The notes under the pieces are model-generated. The model made no database searches, was not told the origin of the DNA, and saw only the letters and a program-made list of their open reading frames with translations. Below, one piece after another: positions 1 through 4,672 of a DNA stretch of 5,777 bases. How positions within the stretch are numbered: position 1 is the first letter of the stretch; each line of letters begins with the position of its first letter. The position numbers were made by a program, and so were the translations under genes. The DNA is from a bacterium (lineage in GTDB: Archaea; Nanoarchaeota; Nanoarchaeia; Woesearchaeales; UBA10216), in contig JAAGZO010001257.1 in assembly GCA_024206195.1 (NCBI GenBank), positions 1 to 5,777 on the forward strand, written 5' to 3'.

Positions 1-124
1 AGCGGTTATTGTTCCATTTGGTATGAAGAGGTTTATGGTTGGCCAATTCGTTATCATACGTATCGGATACATACTGGCCTAAACTGGATTGACCAGTATC
101 ATGTTTTGTAACATCTGACCCCAT
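1..124 (-). CDS. N-terminal fragment of a probable virion structural protein (runs off the window)
   Basis: An open frame starts at the ATG at 124-122 and stays open to the window edge, giving 41 codons (MGSDVTKHDTGQSSL...). The start follows the staple gene's TAA by one base (TAACATG). An AGAGGAATAAC ribosome site lies across that junction, so translation is probably coupled. The visible part is polar, with a Tyr/Asp/Asn-rich segment and then NHKPLHTKWNNNR. A W-containing basic-polar N-terminus just after a capsid staple gene would suit a portal or other head protein, but this rests on position and general resemblance only. The coding call is fairly secure because of the SD, the spacing and the open frame. 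The function is a guess. Confidence 0.7.
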   Translation of the reverse strand, partial: MGSDVTKHDTGQSSLGQYVSDTYDNELANHKPLHTKWNNNR

Positions 125-125
125 G

Positions 126-452
126 TTATTCCTCTAAATCAAAACCAGCTTTGAACTCTTTGTCCTTCTCTCCGTAGATACCAATCTTCTCAATCTGGAT
201 AGTTACGGAGTGTTCGTCTGGTTCACCATCGCGCTGCGCTTCAGTTACAGATTTAATGAAAGCCTTTCCGTCAAGCCGGAGTTTGTCGCCCTTCTTACCA
301 TTCATCAGCGCGGGTATCTTCTCAACATCCGCCTTCTCAAGAGTAAGAGTTGTTCCCCATGGATACTCTTGAGGACTCGGTGAGCAGGTTTTCATTTCGT
401 TCTGCCGTTTCTTCTTTTCCTTCTGGGTAAGCTTAAGGTCTACTTCTGGCAT
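126..452 (-). CDS. Capsid staple protein (phage head decoration/stabilisation)
   Basis: This 108-residue protein matches the capsid staple family of tailed phages, small proteins that clamp neighbouring major capsid subunits on the head. What I see is a lysine-rich N-terminus (residues 7-21), then the hallmark YPWGTTLTLEK (30-40). Next come a PALMNGKKGDKLRLDGKA stretch (47-64), in the place of the usual 'P-x-GDKV-x-A' segment, and the strand pair ending HSVTIQIEKI (81-90). These motifs occur in family order and at family-like length. The ATG at 452 has a clean AAAGGAGTCTC ribosome site. It lies 28 bases after the small Cys-rich gene, downstream of the 724-752 promoter, and just before a partial gene that is probably also structural. 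The C-terminal tail (93-108, charged, ending FDLEE) extends past the typical core. I recognised the family from motif pattern. Confidence 0.82.
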   Translation of the reverse strand: MPEVDLKLTQKEKKKRQNEMKTCSPSPQEYPWGTTLTLEKADVEKIPALMNGKKGDKLRLDGKAFIKSVTEAQRDGEPDEHSVTIQIEKIGIYGEKDKEFKAGFDLEE

Positions 453-480
453 GAGACTCCTTTATCAGTATTTAATGCTG

Positions 481-678
481 TTATGAAAGGTTGCGATGAT
501 CTTTTGGATCGTTCTTTTCCCATTTGGAGCAGAACATGTCAGTGTGTTTCGATGTGGCTATTGGAAAATAATAACACGTGCTTGAGCGAAACCAGTTACA
601 CTTCTTGCAGGTCTTGACGATATTAGCATTGTGAGTATTAACGGGCTGTTTCTTTTTAACTACTTTCTTCTTGGCCAT
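481..678 (-). CDS. Small cysteine-rich, lysine-rich protein (probable metal binding)
   Basis: The protein has 65 residues and starts at the ATG at 678, which follows a strong AAAGGAGCGTC site. The frame is open back to 762, but those upstream codons overlap the promoter and lack a start with an SD. The N-terminus is extremely basic (MAKKKVVKKK). Four cysteines follow at residues 24, 27, 35 and 50, in the arrangement CxxC-x7-C-x14-C. The sequence around them is CKKCNWF, TCYYFP and MFCSKWE. This 'CxxCxW...C..FP...FCSxWE' layout is common among tiny phage and bacterial proteins thought to bind zinc or an iron-sulfur cluster, but no function is assigned. It is the first gene after the promoter at 724-752, so it should be co-transcribed with the capsid staple gene. 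The basic N-terminus could bind nucleic acid (inference). Confidence 0.85.
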   Translation of the reverse strand: MAKKKVVKKKQPVNTHNANIVKTCKKCNWFRSSTCYYFPIATSKHTDMFCSKWEKNDPKDHRNLS

Positions 679-723
679 GACGCTCCTTTGATTAGAGGAA
701 ATTTTTATAGTCTTAAAACACTC

Positions 724-752
724 TCTATAGCAAATCAGGAGCGCACTGTCAA
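724..752 (-). promoter_or_regulatory. sigma70-type promoter with extended -10, driving the structural genes
   Basis: On the minus strand TTGACA (752-747) is followed by exactly 17 bases and TATAGA (729-724). The triplet TGC immediately before the -10 gives an extended -10 element. The -35 matches consensus and the -10 matches at four of six bases. Transcription should begin near 717, leaving a leader of about 40 bases before the ATG at 678. The -35 box overlaps the last codons and TGA stop of the gene ending at 749. This is the best promoter in the window. It separates the upstream accessory-looking genes from the head gene(s). Confidence 0.75.
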
Positions 753-1372
753 GTAACAACACGTTTACGGTATGGAAATTTATCTAAGCCGATAAGTAAA
801 GTCTTCAATGCTTTGAGCTCTGGGCTGTATTTCTCCGGCTTGACCTTCATCCCTTTCATCTCATCATACAGTCCACCTTCGTAGTCACCGACTATCAGCT
901 TCTCGCGGTTCATCCATTCTCTTATTACCTGGAGAGGCATGTCATCACTTTCATTCCAGTCTAACTCTATGAAGTGAGGTTTGGGGTTTATCATGGCGGA
1001 TCGCCTGATGTTCAGCATGTATTTGCGGTGGGTTTGGCTGTGTTCATGGTAGTACCATTTCATGCAGTAGAACTTCATGAATGCTTCGTTGAACCAGGGC
1101 GCTATACCCATAAACTTAATCAGCTTGTTTTCATCCAGGATATGATCGATGCAGTTGAAGTGGTTTTCCATGAAGATGTAGACTTTCTGTTTCCTGATAT
1201 GATAGCCAGCAACTATAGCCATGCCTGTGACTTCGTAATCTGTGATCTGTACAGGCCACGCTATTGCTCCGCGCATCATGTAGTCTCCATTGAATTCCTT
1301 CTCGTCAAACTGAAGGGTAGAGATTTTCTGCACCTTGTCGTACGTAGCGGTTATCGGAAGAGGAAGCCTCAT
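749..1372 (-). CDS. Unrecognised 207-residue phage protein
   Basis: This is the longest gene in the window. The start at 1372 lies three bases after the previous stop (TAACCCATG). The nearest GGAGG is 14 bases upstream, so re-initiation after the Tat-signal gene is likely. The product has no signal peptide or membrane segment and is rich in aromatic residues and methionine. Notable stretches are GAIAWPVQITDYEVTGM (36-52), a strand-like VYIFMENHF, an aromatic/His patch FYCMKWYYHEHSQTH, a basic NIRRS, and a charged C-terminus ending PYRKRVVT. The mixed alpha/beta look suggests a globular soluble protein. I cannot place it in a family. It is the last gene before the morphogenesis promoter, so a role in packaging or head assembly is possible but unsupported. 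The coding call is strong because of length and context. Confidence 0.88.
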   Translation of the reverse strand: MRLPLPITATYDKVQKISTLQFDEKEFNGDYMMRGAIAWPVQITDYEVTGMAIVAGYHIRKQKVYIFMENHFNCIDHILDENKLIKFMGIAPWFNEAFMKFYCMKWYYHEHSQTHRKYMLNIRRSAMINPKPHFIELDWNESDDMPLQVIREWMNREKLIVGDYEGGLYDEMKGMKVKPEKYSPELKALKTLLIGLDKFPYRKRVVT

Positions 1373-1375
1373 GGG

Positions 1376-1756
1376 TTATTTTGCTACCTCCACAGTGCAT
1401 GTAGCTTCAAGGTCTACAGCTATTACCATCGGGCATAACCCATGCTCTGATACATAGAACAACATCTCTTTGTGAGTCATGTAGTGGTCTGAAGAGAGTT
1501 TGAATCCGTCCTCAAAAAAGTAGCGATACTCCCATCTTCCAAGCGGTTGACACCTTTCCGCGGACTCTTTCCACTGCTGCGCCAGAGATGGTTTGAAGAA
1601 CTTCTTAATCTCCGCTTGTGACTGTTTAGCCACAGTAAGGCCAGCAATTCCAATACCAACCCTGCTCATGAATGATCGACGGTTCATCACCTGTACCGCG
1701 CCAAGCCCGTCCTGCGCTTCTTTGTCTTCTTCTTTGCCATGGTCTGTAGGTATCAT
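1376..1756 (-). CDS. Small exported protein with a twin-arginine (Tat) signal peptide
   Basis: The protein has 126 residues. The ATG at 1756 has a good AGGAGTTGAT site. An internal ATG at 1687 (residue 24) would begin exactly at the signal peptide, but has only a weak AGGTG in front. Residues 24-48 form a classic Tat signal: the twin-arginine motif NRRSFMSR (25-32), the moderate hydrophobic stretch VGIGIAGLTVA (33-43), and the polar KQSQA (44-48) with a plausible cleavage after Ala48. The predicted mature part is about 78 residues. It is aromatic-rich (WEYRYFFEDGF at 75-85) and has cysteines at 69, 108 and 120. Tat exports proteins folded in the cytoplasm, often with cofactors, to the periplasm or outside. 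A phage-encoded Tat substrate is unusual. I do not recognise the mature domain. The gene precedes the 207-residue protein with a 3-base gap. Confidence 0.82.
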   Translation of the reverse strand: MIPTDHGKEEDKEAQDGLGAVQVMNRRSFMSRVGIGIAGLTVAKQSQAEIKKFFKPSLAQQWKESAERCQPLGRWEYRYFFEDGFKLSSDHYMTHKEMLFYVSEHGLCPMVIAVDLEATCTVEVAK

Positions 1757-1778
1757 ATCAACTCCTGTGTGTCAATTC

Positions 1779-1790
1779 TGGATTAATCCA
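1779..1790. repeat. 12-bp perfect palindrome in an intergenic gap (possible operator)
   Basis: TGGATTAATCCA is its own reverse complement. It sits in the 68-base gap between the genes at 1825-1983 and 1376-1756, a few bases upstream of a TTGACA box (1775-1770) and the ribosome site of the Tat-signal gene. The size and position suit a small dimeric repressor. There is no good -10 at the right distance from that TTGACA, so a promoter there is not supported. A chance palindrome is possible. Confidence 0.35.
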
Positions 1791-1824
1791 TTAGTTTTGT
1801 TCTCTATTGTCGAAATGTTTGCGT

Positions 1825-1983
1825 TTAAACGTGTCTATAAAAGTACGGTGTATCCTTTGGTAAGCTATCCACTTCGTCCATCATTTTCTTAGCGGCTTTA
1901 GATCCGTAAGGTCTGCGATAATGAACAATCTTTTTGCCGCTTACGCTTCTAAAGACTATCTCTGTTGTCTTTGGTTTAGGCAT
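1825..1983 (-). CDS. Small basic protein, unrecognised
   Basis: The protein has 52 residues and starts at the ATG at 1983 (MPKPKTTEIVF...). An AAGGA site lies 7 bases upstream, inside the end of the previous gene. The previous stop and this start lie one base apart in TGATATG, so the two are coupled. The frame stays open further upstream, but those codons lie within the previous gene in another frame. The sequence looks like a short beta hairpin (TEIVFRSVSGKKIVHYRR, 7-24) followed by an amphipathic helix (GSKAAKKMMDEVDSL, 27-41) and an aromatic tail YFYRHV. It has no cysteines, unlike most of its neighbours. I recognise no family. The gene is followed by the 68-base gap that holds the palindrome at 1779-1790. 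Confidence 0.75.
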   Translation of the reverse strand: MPKPKTTEIVFRSVSGKKIVHYRRPYGSKAAKKMMDEVDSLPKDTPYFYRHV

Positions 1984-1984
1984 A

Positions 1985-2272
1985 TCAATTTCCTTGTTTT
2001 GTCGAAAGAGGTTGCGAATCACAGCAAGCCGTTTCGCTTGGCACAGAAGGTTTAGCGACATCTTTAATTATTGTCCCGTCCTGCATGTTGACTCTCCACC
2101 AGTTCCTGTCTTCGGACTTAAGCAACTGCGTTCCTTTGGGAATGACATTTATCTCGAAGGAGTCATCACGCATACATATACCAATTTGATTGCCTTCCTT
2201 AGTCTGCATCAACACGCCGCTAAAGACTTCCTTCAACACAATGTTGCCATGTTCGTTTACATTTATTTTCAT
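1985..2272 (-). CDS. Conserved phage-type hypothetical protein (ICMRDDSFEI motif)
   Basis: The protein has 95 residues. The ATG at 2272 overlaps the previous gene's TGA as ATGA, with AAGGGG just upstream as ribosome site. The N-terminal half is a run of short strands: MKINVNEHGNIVLKEVF (1-17), VLMQTKEG (20-27) and GICMRDDSFEINV (31-43). The phrase 'dGN-x-V-L-x-x-V ... T-x-E-G ... CMRD-x-x-FEI' resembles a small conserved protein I associate with phage and bacterial genomes. It has no known function and I cannot give it a family name. The C-terminal part contains NWWRVNMQDGTIIKD, SH3-like in look, and then a low-complexity tail with a CC pair. It is probably a soluble beta-rich protein. It is translationally coupled on both sides. 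Confidence 0.85.
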   Translation of the reverse strand: MKINVNEHGNIVLKEVFSGVLMQTKEGNQIGICMRDDSFEINVIPKGTQLLKSEDRNWWRVNMQDGTIIKDVAKPSVPSETACCDSQPLSTKQGN

Positions 2273-2505
2273 ATTGCCCCTTTGCTTTGTTCTGTCGAAT
2301 TAGGAGGTAATTGTTTCCATTCGATTACCTGTTCTTTTGTGCAATAACCTCTACAAGTAGGCGGCTTGTCTGGGTGTTGTTCTCTTAAAGCCATAAGTAC
2401 AGACAAACAAAGTATCTTTGATTCACGAAAGGCACAACCATCACACTCTTTATTAAATGGAACAAGGATACCCTCGTATTCTTTCTCATCAATCTTTATC
2501 TTCAT
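2269..2505 (-). CDS. Small cysteine-rich protein (probable metal binding)
   Basis: The protein has 78 residues and starts at the ATG at 2505, which overlaps the previous stop as ATGA. A longer reading to 2565 exists, but would overlap the neighbour by 64 bases and has no ribosome site, so the short start is preferred. After a strand-rich N-terminus (MKIKIDEKEYEGILVPF) come five cysteines: ECDGCAF (21, 24), C33, and TCRGYC (51, 55). A 'CxGCaF...C...C' pattern recurs among tiny phage proteins presumed to bind zinc. The tail is polar. It has no strong SD of its own and depends on coupling to the upstream gene. Its own stop overlaps the next start as ATGA, so three genes form a tightly coupled chain. 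Confidence 0.85.
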   Translation of the reverse strand: MKIKIDEKEYEGILVPFNKECDGCAFRESKILCLSVLMALREQHPDKPPTCRGYCTKEQVIEWKQLPPNSTEQSKGAI

Positions 2506-2894
2506 TTTGTTATTCCACTTAATTGTTGTACATTCGCTTCTCCATATGAGTTTATTAATGCCCATCCAGCGGCCGCACGATATTGATTAATTATATCCAG
2601 CATTTCTTCATCGCTTCCATTCTGAATAAGGTCTGGAAATCTACTCTGCCAGAAATCTGGCTCCCAACACCTCATTGGTTTCTTAAATGGAAATGATTTA
2701 AGATTGCAGACCGGATGGCTAAAGCCACCTCTCGCACAAATTCGCCAAGAGTGAGAAGGATAGTCGGATCCATCATCATCTGTGCTACAGTATGAGCAAG
2801 AATGACAATTAGGAATTTCAGCCCCTATATTCTTTGCCTGCGCTACAACTTCCTCCATTGGTCTGTAATATGCTGATATTGGTTTTTCATCCAT
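2502..2894 (-). CDS. Cysteine-rich phage-type protein with NLKSFPFKKPMRCWEPDFW signature
   Basis: The protein has 130 residues. The ATG at 2894 has AGAGG six bases upstream and overlaps the previous gene by 8 bases. Six cysteines occur at 30, 33, 36, 53, 63 and 76. The first three form CxxCxxC. The signature NLKSFPFKKPMRCWEPDFW (64-82) follows a PVC. I recall similar 'C..C ... P.C ... FPFKK...CW.P.FW' proteins of unknown function in phage and proteobacterial genomes. The segment before it (37-51) is Asp/Ser-rich, and the C-terminal part (94-115, EEMLDIINQYRAAAGWALIN) is probably helical. Metal binding through the cysteines is likely but unproven. It is the central member of the cysteine-rich run from 2269 to 3352 and is coupled to the next gene by ATGA. 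Confidence 0.85.
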   Translation of the reverse strand: MDEKPISAYYRPMEEVVAQAKNIGAEIPNCHSCSYCSTDDDGSDYPSHSWRICARGGFSHPVCNLKSFPFKKPMRCWEPDFWQSRFPDLIQNGSDEEMLDIINQYRAAAGWALINSYGEANVQQLSGITK

Positions 2895-3102
2895 GAGCAG
2901 CCTCTAAACATGTTTCATCTATTGGTTTCAGGCATGAAGAACATCGGAAAACACAAATACCTTTATCCTCTTCACCGGGATAAAATACTCTCTTGCCGTC
3001 ACGCCTGCATGTTCGTCTTACACCACCGTTGTTAGCGTCTCGATCAATAAGAACCTTTTGACCGCAGGAGCATTTTGATTCTATAACATCAAACGTTTCC
3101 AT
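2887..3102 (-). CDS. Small zinc-ribbon-like protein
   Basis: The protein has 71 residues and starts at the ATG at 3102. A GGAGG nine bases upstream serves as ribosome site, and a second GGAGG abuts the ATG. The gene overlaps the previous one by 14 bases. Seven cysteines occur at 11, 13, 32, 50, 54, 57 and 65. The N-terminal CSCGQKVLID and TCRRDGKRVFYP, followed by GICVFRCSSCLKPIDETC, look like one or two zinc knuckles. The phrase 'RCxxCxKPIDETC' resembles a recurring C-terminal motif of small phage zinc proteins. A role in binding nucleic acid or protein is possible but not shown. The final codons (AAHG) overlap the start of the next gene, so its expression follows this one. Confidence 0.85.
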   Translation of the reverse strand: METFDVIESKCSCGQKVLIDRDANNGGVRRTCRRDGKRVFYPGEEDKGICVFRCSSCLKPIDETCLEAAHG

Positions 3103-3352
3103 CCTCCACTGCCTCCATCAGTAAGTTGTATCCACACCAGCAATCACCGTTTATTCCGTTGGCTATCTGGTCACAATTTTCATGGTGTTTGGCAAAACGC
3201 GTGAGCTCCTTCAGGGCTCTGATCTCATTTTTATTGTCTGGATGATTCATACAACATGGTGCATGGTGTAGCGTCTCGCCTTTACAGCACGGGTTGAGCG
3301 ATTGTAAATCAACATCCTCCGCGTAGGCAGTGAATCCAAATGATCCAGGCAT
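3089..3352 (-). CDS. Cysteine/histidine-rich small protein, unrecognised
   Basis: The protein has 87 residues. The ATG at 3352 shares a base with the stop of a 19-codon ORF (TAATG), and GGAGGG lies six bases upstream. The N-terminus (MPGSFGFTAYAEDVDL) has no signal peptide. Cysteines occur as two adjacent pairs (CC at 22-23 and 33-34) and at 60, 71 and 73. They are mixed with histidines (29, 30, 37, 56, 57), giving many possible metal ligands. The middle (42-56) is a charged helix, and the end has GDCWCGYNLLMEAVED. It most resembles a small metal-binding protein. I know no family. It overlaps the next gene by 14 bases. Confidence 0.8.
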   Translation of the reverse strand: MPGSFGFTAYAEDVDLQSLNPCCKGETLHHAPCCMNHPDNKNEIRALKELTRFAKHHENCDQIANGINGDCWCGYNLLMEAVEDGNV

Positions 3353-3411
3353 TATCTGCCCTCCAGTAGTTCAGGGTTCTTGTAGAAGTTTCCAATAATC
3401 TCGTCCATCAT
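3352..3411 (-). CDS. 19-codon mini-ORF coupling two genes
   Basis: ATG at 3411 to TAA at 3352 encodes MMDEIIGNFYKNPELLEGR. Its start overlaps the previous stop as ATGA. Its stop overlaps the next start as TAATG. AGAGGAAGCG in front is a good ribosome site. It fills what would otherwise be a 55-base gap between genes, so it could carry ribosomes across. The peptide is acidic and could form a short helix. It may be a real mini-protein or mainly a coupling device. Conservation in related phages would decide. Confidence 0.55.
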   Translation of the reverse strand: MMDEIIGNFYKNPELLEGR

Positions 3412-3785
3412 CGCTTCCTCTTTATCGGGATAGTGAAAGAAGCGCCCCATTGACCAAGTACCTCAGCAGGACTGGAAAGCATCAAAGAAAGAGACTTCGT
3501 AAACACAACCGCTATATCCCATTTCGAGGGATGGAAGCGTGCCACCAGCGTTTGATCTTCATCGCTGAAGTGAGGATCCAAATACTTCTTCTGTTGGAAT
3601 TCTCCAGTAAACACCAATATCTTCTCACCGCCACAGTTCGTACAATCCATGTAACGAACTTTGATAATATGAGCATGGGTAGCAGTAAAGAACTCTAACA
3701 ACTCCCACCGGGATGGGTTTGGATTTCCAGCCGGCGCGGAGTCGTTTAAAGAACATGTTCTGCTAAATGGTCCAGGTAATCCCAT
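3408..3785 (-). CDS. Unrecognised 125-residue protein with one CxxC
   Basis: The protein starts at the ATG at 3785, two bases after the preceding stop (TAACCATG). Only a weak A-rich site lies upstream, so re-initiation is likely. The N-terminal 27 residues are proline/serine/asparagine-rich and look disordered. A strand-rich part follows: WELLEFFTATHAHIIKVRY (27-45), then the knuckle MDCTNCGGEKILVFTGEF (46-63). This is half a zinc ribbon; no second Cys pair is present, though THAH (36-39) could supply ligands. The C-terminal half (FHPSKWDIAVVFTKSLSLML and on) is moderately hydrophobic and ends in a basic KRKR. No family is recognised. An internal Met46 just before the knuckle is another possible start but has no clear SD. 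Confidence 0.78.
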   Translation of the reverse strand: MGLPGPFSRTCSLNDSAPAGNPNPSRWELLEFFTATHAHIIKVRYMDCTNCGGEKILVFTGEFQQKKYLDPHFSDEDQTLVARFHPSKWDIAVVFTKSLSLMLSSPAEVLGQWGASFTIPIKRKR

Positions 3786-3787
3786 GG

Positions 3788-4168
3788 TTATTTCTTTTTT
3801 GAGTTTGCTTTTGCAGTAACGGTGATAATTTTCTTCTTACAAGAACCCTTTGGACAATGATATGTTGTGACAATCTTGTCTTCAGACGAGAAGCCACTTA
3901 AATAGTTATATCTGCGGTAAGATACGATCTCTTTGGATTGAACAGCATCCTTCTTGAATATAGCATGACCGCATTCCTCACAGAATACTATATCATTTAA
4001 CCTGCGTCTTACCTCGACTATCTTGTCTTCTAACTGCCTCACGTCGTGCTTCATGCCAGCGTTCTTGCATTCAAGCTTTTTGATCTTACTCTTCAGGTTG
4101 AAGATGTATCCAGCATTCAGCCCAACCACTACAGACAATACGATTAATACAAGGTCTACATCGATCAT
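3788..4168 (-). CDS. Membrane-anchored coiled-coil protein with C-terminal zinc-ribbon-like domain
   Basis: The protein has 126 residues. The ATG at 4168 is preceded by AAGGAGTGCTGTT. An N-terminal hydrophobic segment (about 5-23, LVLIVLSVVVGLNAGYIF) is a single membrane helix, probably with a short acidic N-terminus on one side. A charged heptad-like stretch (24-60, IKKLECK...VRQLEDKIVEVRRRL) should form a coiled coil. The C-terminus carries CEECG (63-67) and CPKGSC (105-110), a split zinc ribbon, and ends in KKK. The topology recalls small phage membrane proteins of spanin or holin-accessory type. However, the zinc-ribbon end and the lack of lysis genes nearby argue against that, and I assign no function. 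It opens the dense run of nine coupled genes and follows the 79-base gap holding a TTGACA box. Confidence 0.85.
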   Translation of the reverse strand: MIDVDLVLIVLSVVVGLNAGYIFNLKSKIKKLECKNAGMKHDVRQLEDKIVEVRRRLNDIVFCEECGHAIFKKDAVQSKEIVSYRRYNYLSGFSSEDKIVTTYHCPKGSCKKKIITVTAKANSKKK

Positions 4169-4199
4169 AACAGCACTCCTTCTTAATTGTTAATCTTAG

Positions 4200-4236
4200 C
4201 CTGATTCAGGGTTGCAAATTACAGGAGGTTTGTCAA
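4200..4236 (-). promoter_or_regulatory. Possible regulatory site: TTGACA box plus 11-bp palindrome
   Basis: In the 79-base gap before the gene at 3788-4168, a perfect TTGACA lies at 4236-4231. It is followed 11 bases later by ATTTGC, the same bases in the same register as in the promoter at 724-752 (TTGACA-N11-ATTTGC). The expected -10 position reads AACCCT, which is poor. There the DNA instead begins the palindrome CCTGAATCAGG (4210-4200). It may be an activator-dependent or phage-regulated promoter, or a decayed copy. Evidence is partial. Confidence 0.35.
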
Positions 4237-4248
4237 CACCTTTTTTAA

Positions 4249-4569
4249 CTATTTTTTCTTACCGCTGAAGAGAGTAACAAGGATCCACTTCAACACCTTA
4301 AACTTACCGTATTTCTTCTTGGTAAGCATTACAACCTCATTAAGCCATGATTTATCTGTTACGGGTTCAGGTATATCATCTGGCTCTAAGTCAAAACCGT
4401 CTTCAAATTTAGCCTTAGATATAACCTTAAACAGTTTGCCTTTCCGTTGGACTGATATAGGAAAAGATGTAAACAAAGCATCTCCATGTAAGAATGATGG
4501 AAAATTTGTAAACCTCTTCGGAATCAGCCGTGATAACTTATTTATCTGCCTTCTTATTCCTTTTGCCAT
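4249..4569 (-). CDS. Unrecognised small basic protein
   Basis: The protein has 106 residues. The ATG at 4569 has AAGGAGTGCTA upstream. A GTG two codons earlier (4575) is in frame but lies inside the ribosome site, so it is rejected. The N-terminus is strongly basic (KGIRRQINKLSRLIPKR, 3-19), the middle has an acidic stretch (FEDGFDLEPDDIPEP, 55-69), and the C-terminus (84-106) alternates lysines with hydrophobics, including KWILVTLF, ending KKK. The last part could be an amphipathic or short membrane-binding helix. It has no cysteines. It overlaps the upstream 43-codon gene by 32 bases, the largest overlap in the window. The sequence AAGGAGTGCT before its start is shared with the leader of the gene at 3788-4168. 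Confidence 0.75.
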   Translation of the reverse strand: MAKGIRRQINKLSRLIPKRFTNFPSFLHGDALFTSFPISVQRKGKLFKVISKAKFEDGFDLEPDDIPEPVTDKSWLNEVVMLTKKKYGKFKVLKWILVTLFSGKKK

Positions 4570-4669
4570 TAGCACTCCTTTTTGATTTCCAGTTAATGCC
4601 GTCGTGGTTCTTCTCGTAAACCTTCTTAGGCACTAAGCATGGCCTTCTCTTGTCTGTCTTTCCTGCCAT
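4538..4669 (-). CDS. Very small, highly basic 43-residue protein
   Basis: ATG at 4669 to TAA at 4538 encodes a 43-residue peptide beginning MAGKTDKRRPCLVPKKVYEK. GGAG lies seven bases before the start, in GGAGATAAATAATG. About one third of residues are Lys or Arg, with one Cys (11) and one Trp (27). Such composition suits RNA or DNA binding or contact with an acidic protein, but nothing specific is recognised. The frame overlaps the next gene by 32 bases, so both ribosome site and start of that gene lie within this one. It may serve partly to deliver ribosomes. The coding call is moderate: short, but with a good SD and fitting operon position. Confidence 0.55.
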   Translation of the reverse strand: MAGKTDKRRPCLVPKKVYEKNHDGINWKSKRSANGKRNKKADK

Positions 4670-4672
4670 TAT

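Noticed and set aside
974..1438. Plus-strand open frame of 154 codons
   Set aside because: It is antisense to the well-supported genes at 749-1372 and 1376-1756, and has no convincing ribosome site.
1477..1659. Minus-strand 60-codon frame inside the Tat-signal gene
   Set aside because: It is a shadow in another frame of the gene at 1376-1756, with no ribosome site and low-complexity Leu/Arg/Ser content.
1747..1775. TTGACA upstream of the Tat-signal gene as a promoter
   Set aside because: The sequence 16-18 bases downstream (around TACCTA) is a poor -10 and would place the transcript start inside the coding region.
1934..2347. Plus-strand open frame of 137 codons
   Set aside because: It is antisense to three coupled minus-strand genes, with atypical Cys/Phe/Leu-rich composition and no SD.
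4221..4246. Possible plus-strand hairpin followed by a T-run (terminator)
   Set aside because: The stem is only four to five pairs with a two-base bulge, and no plus-strand gene precedes it.
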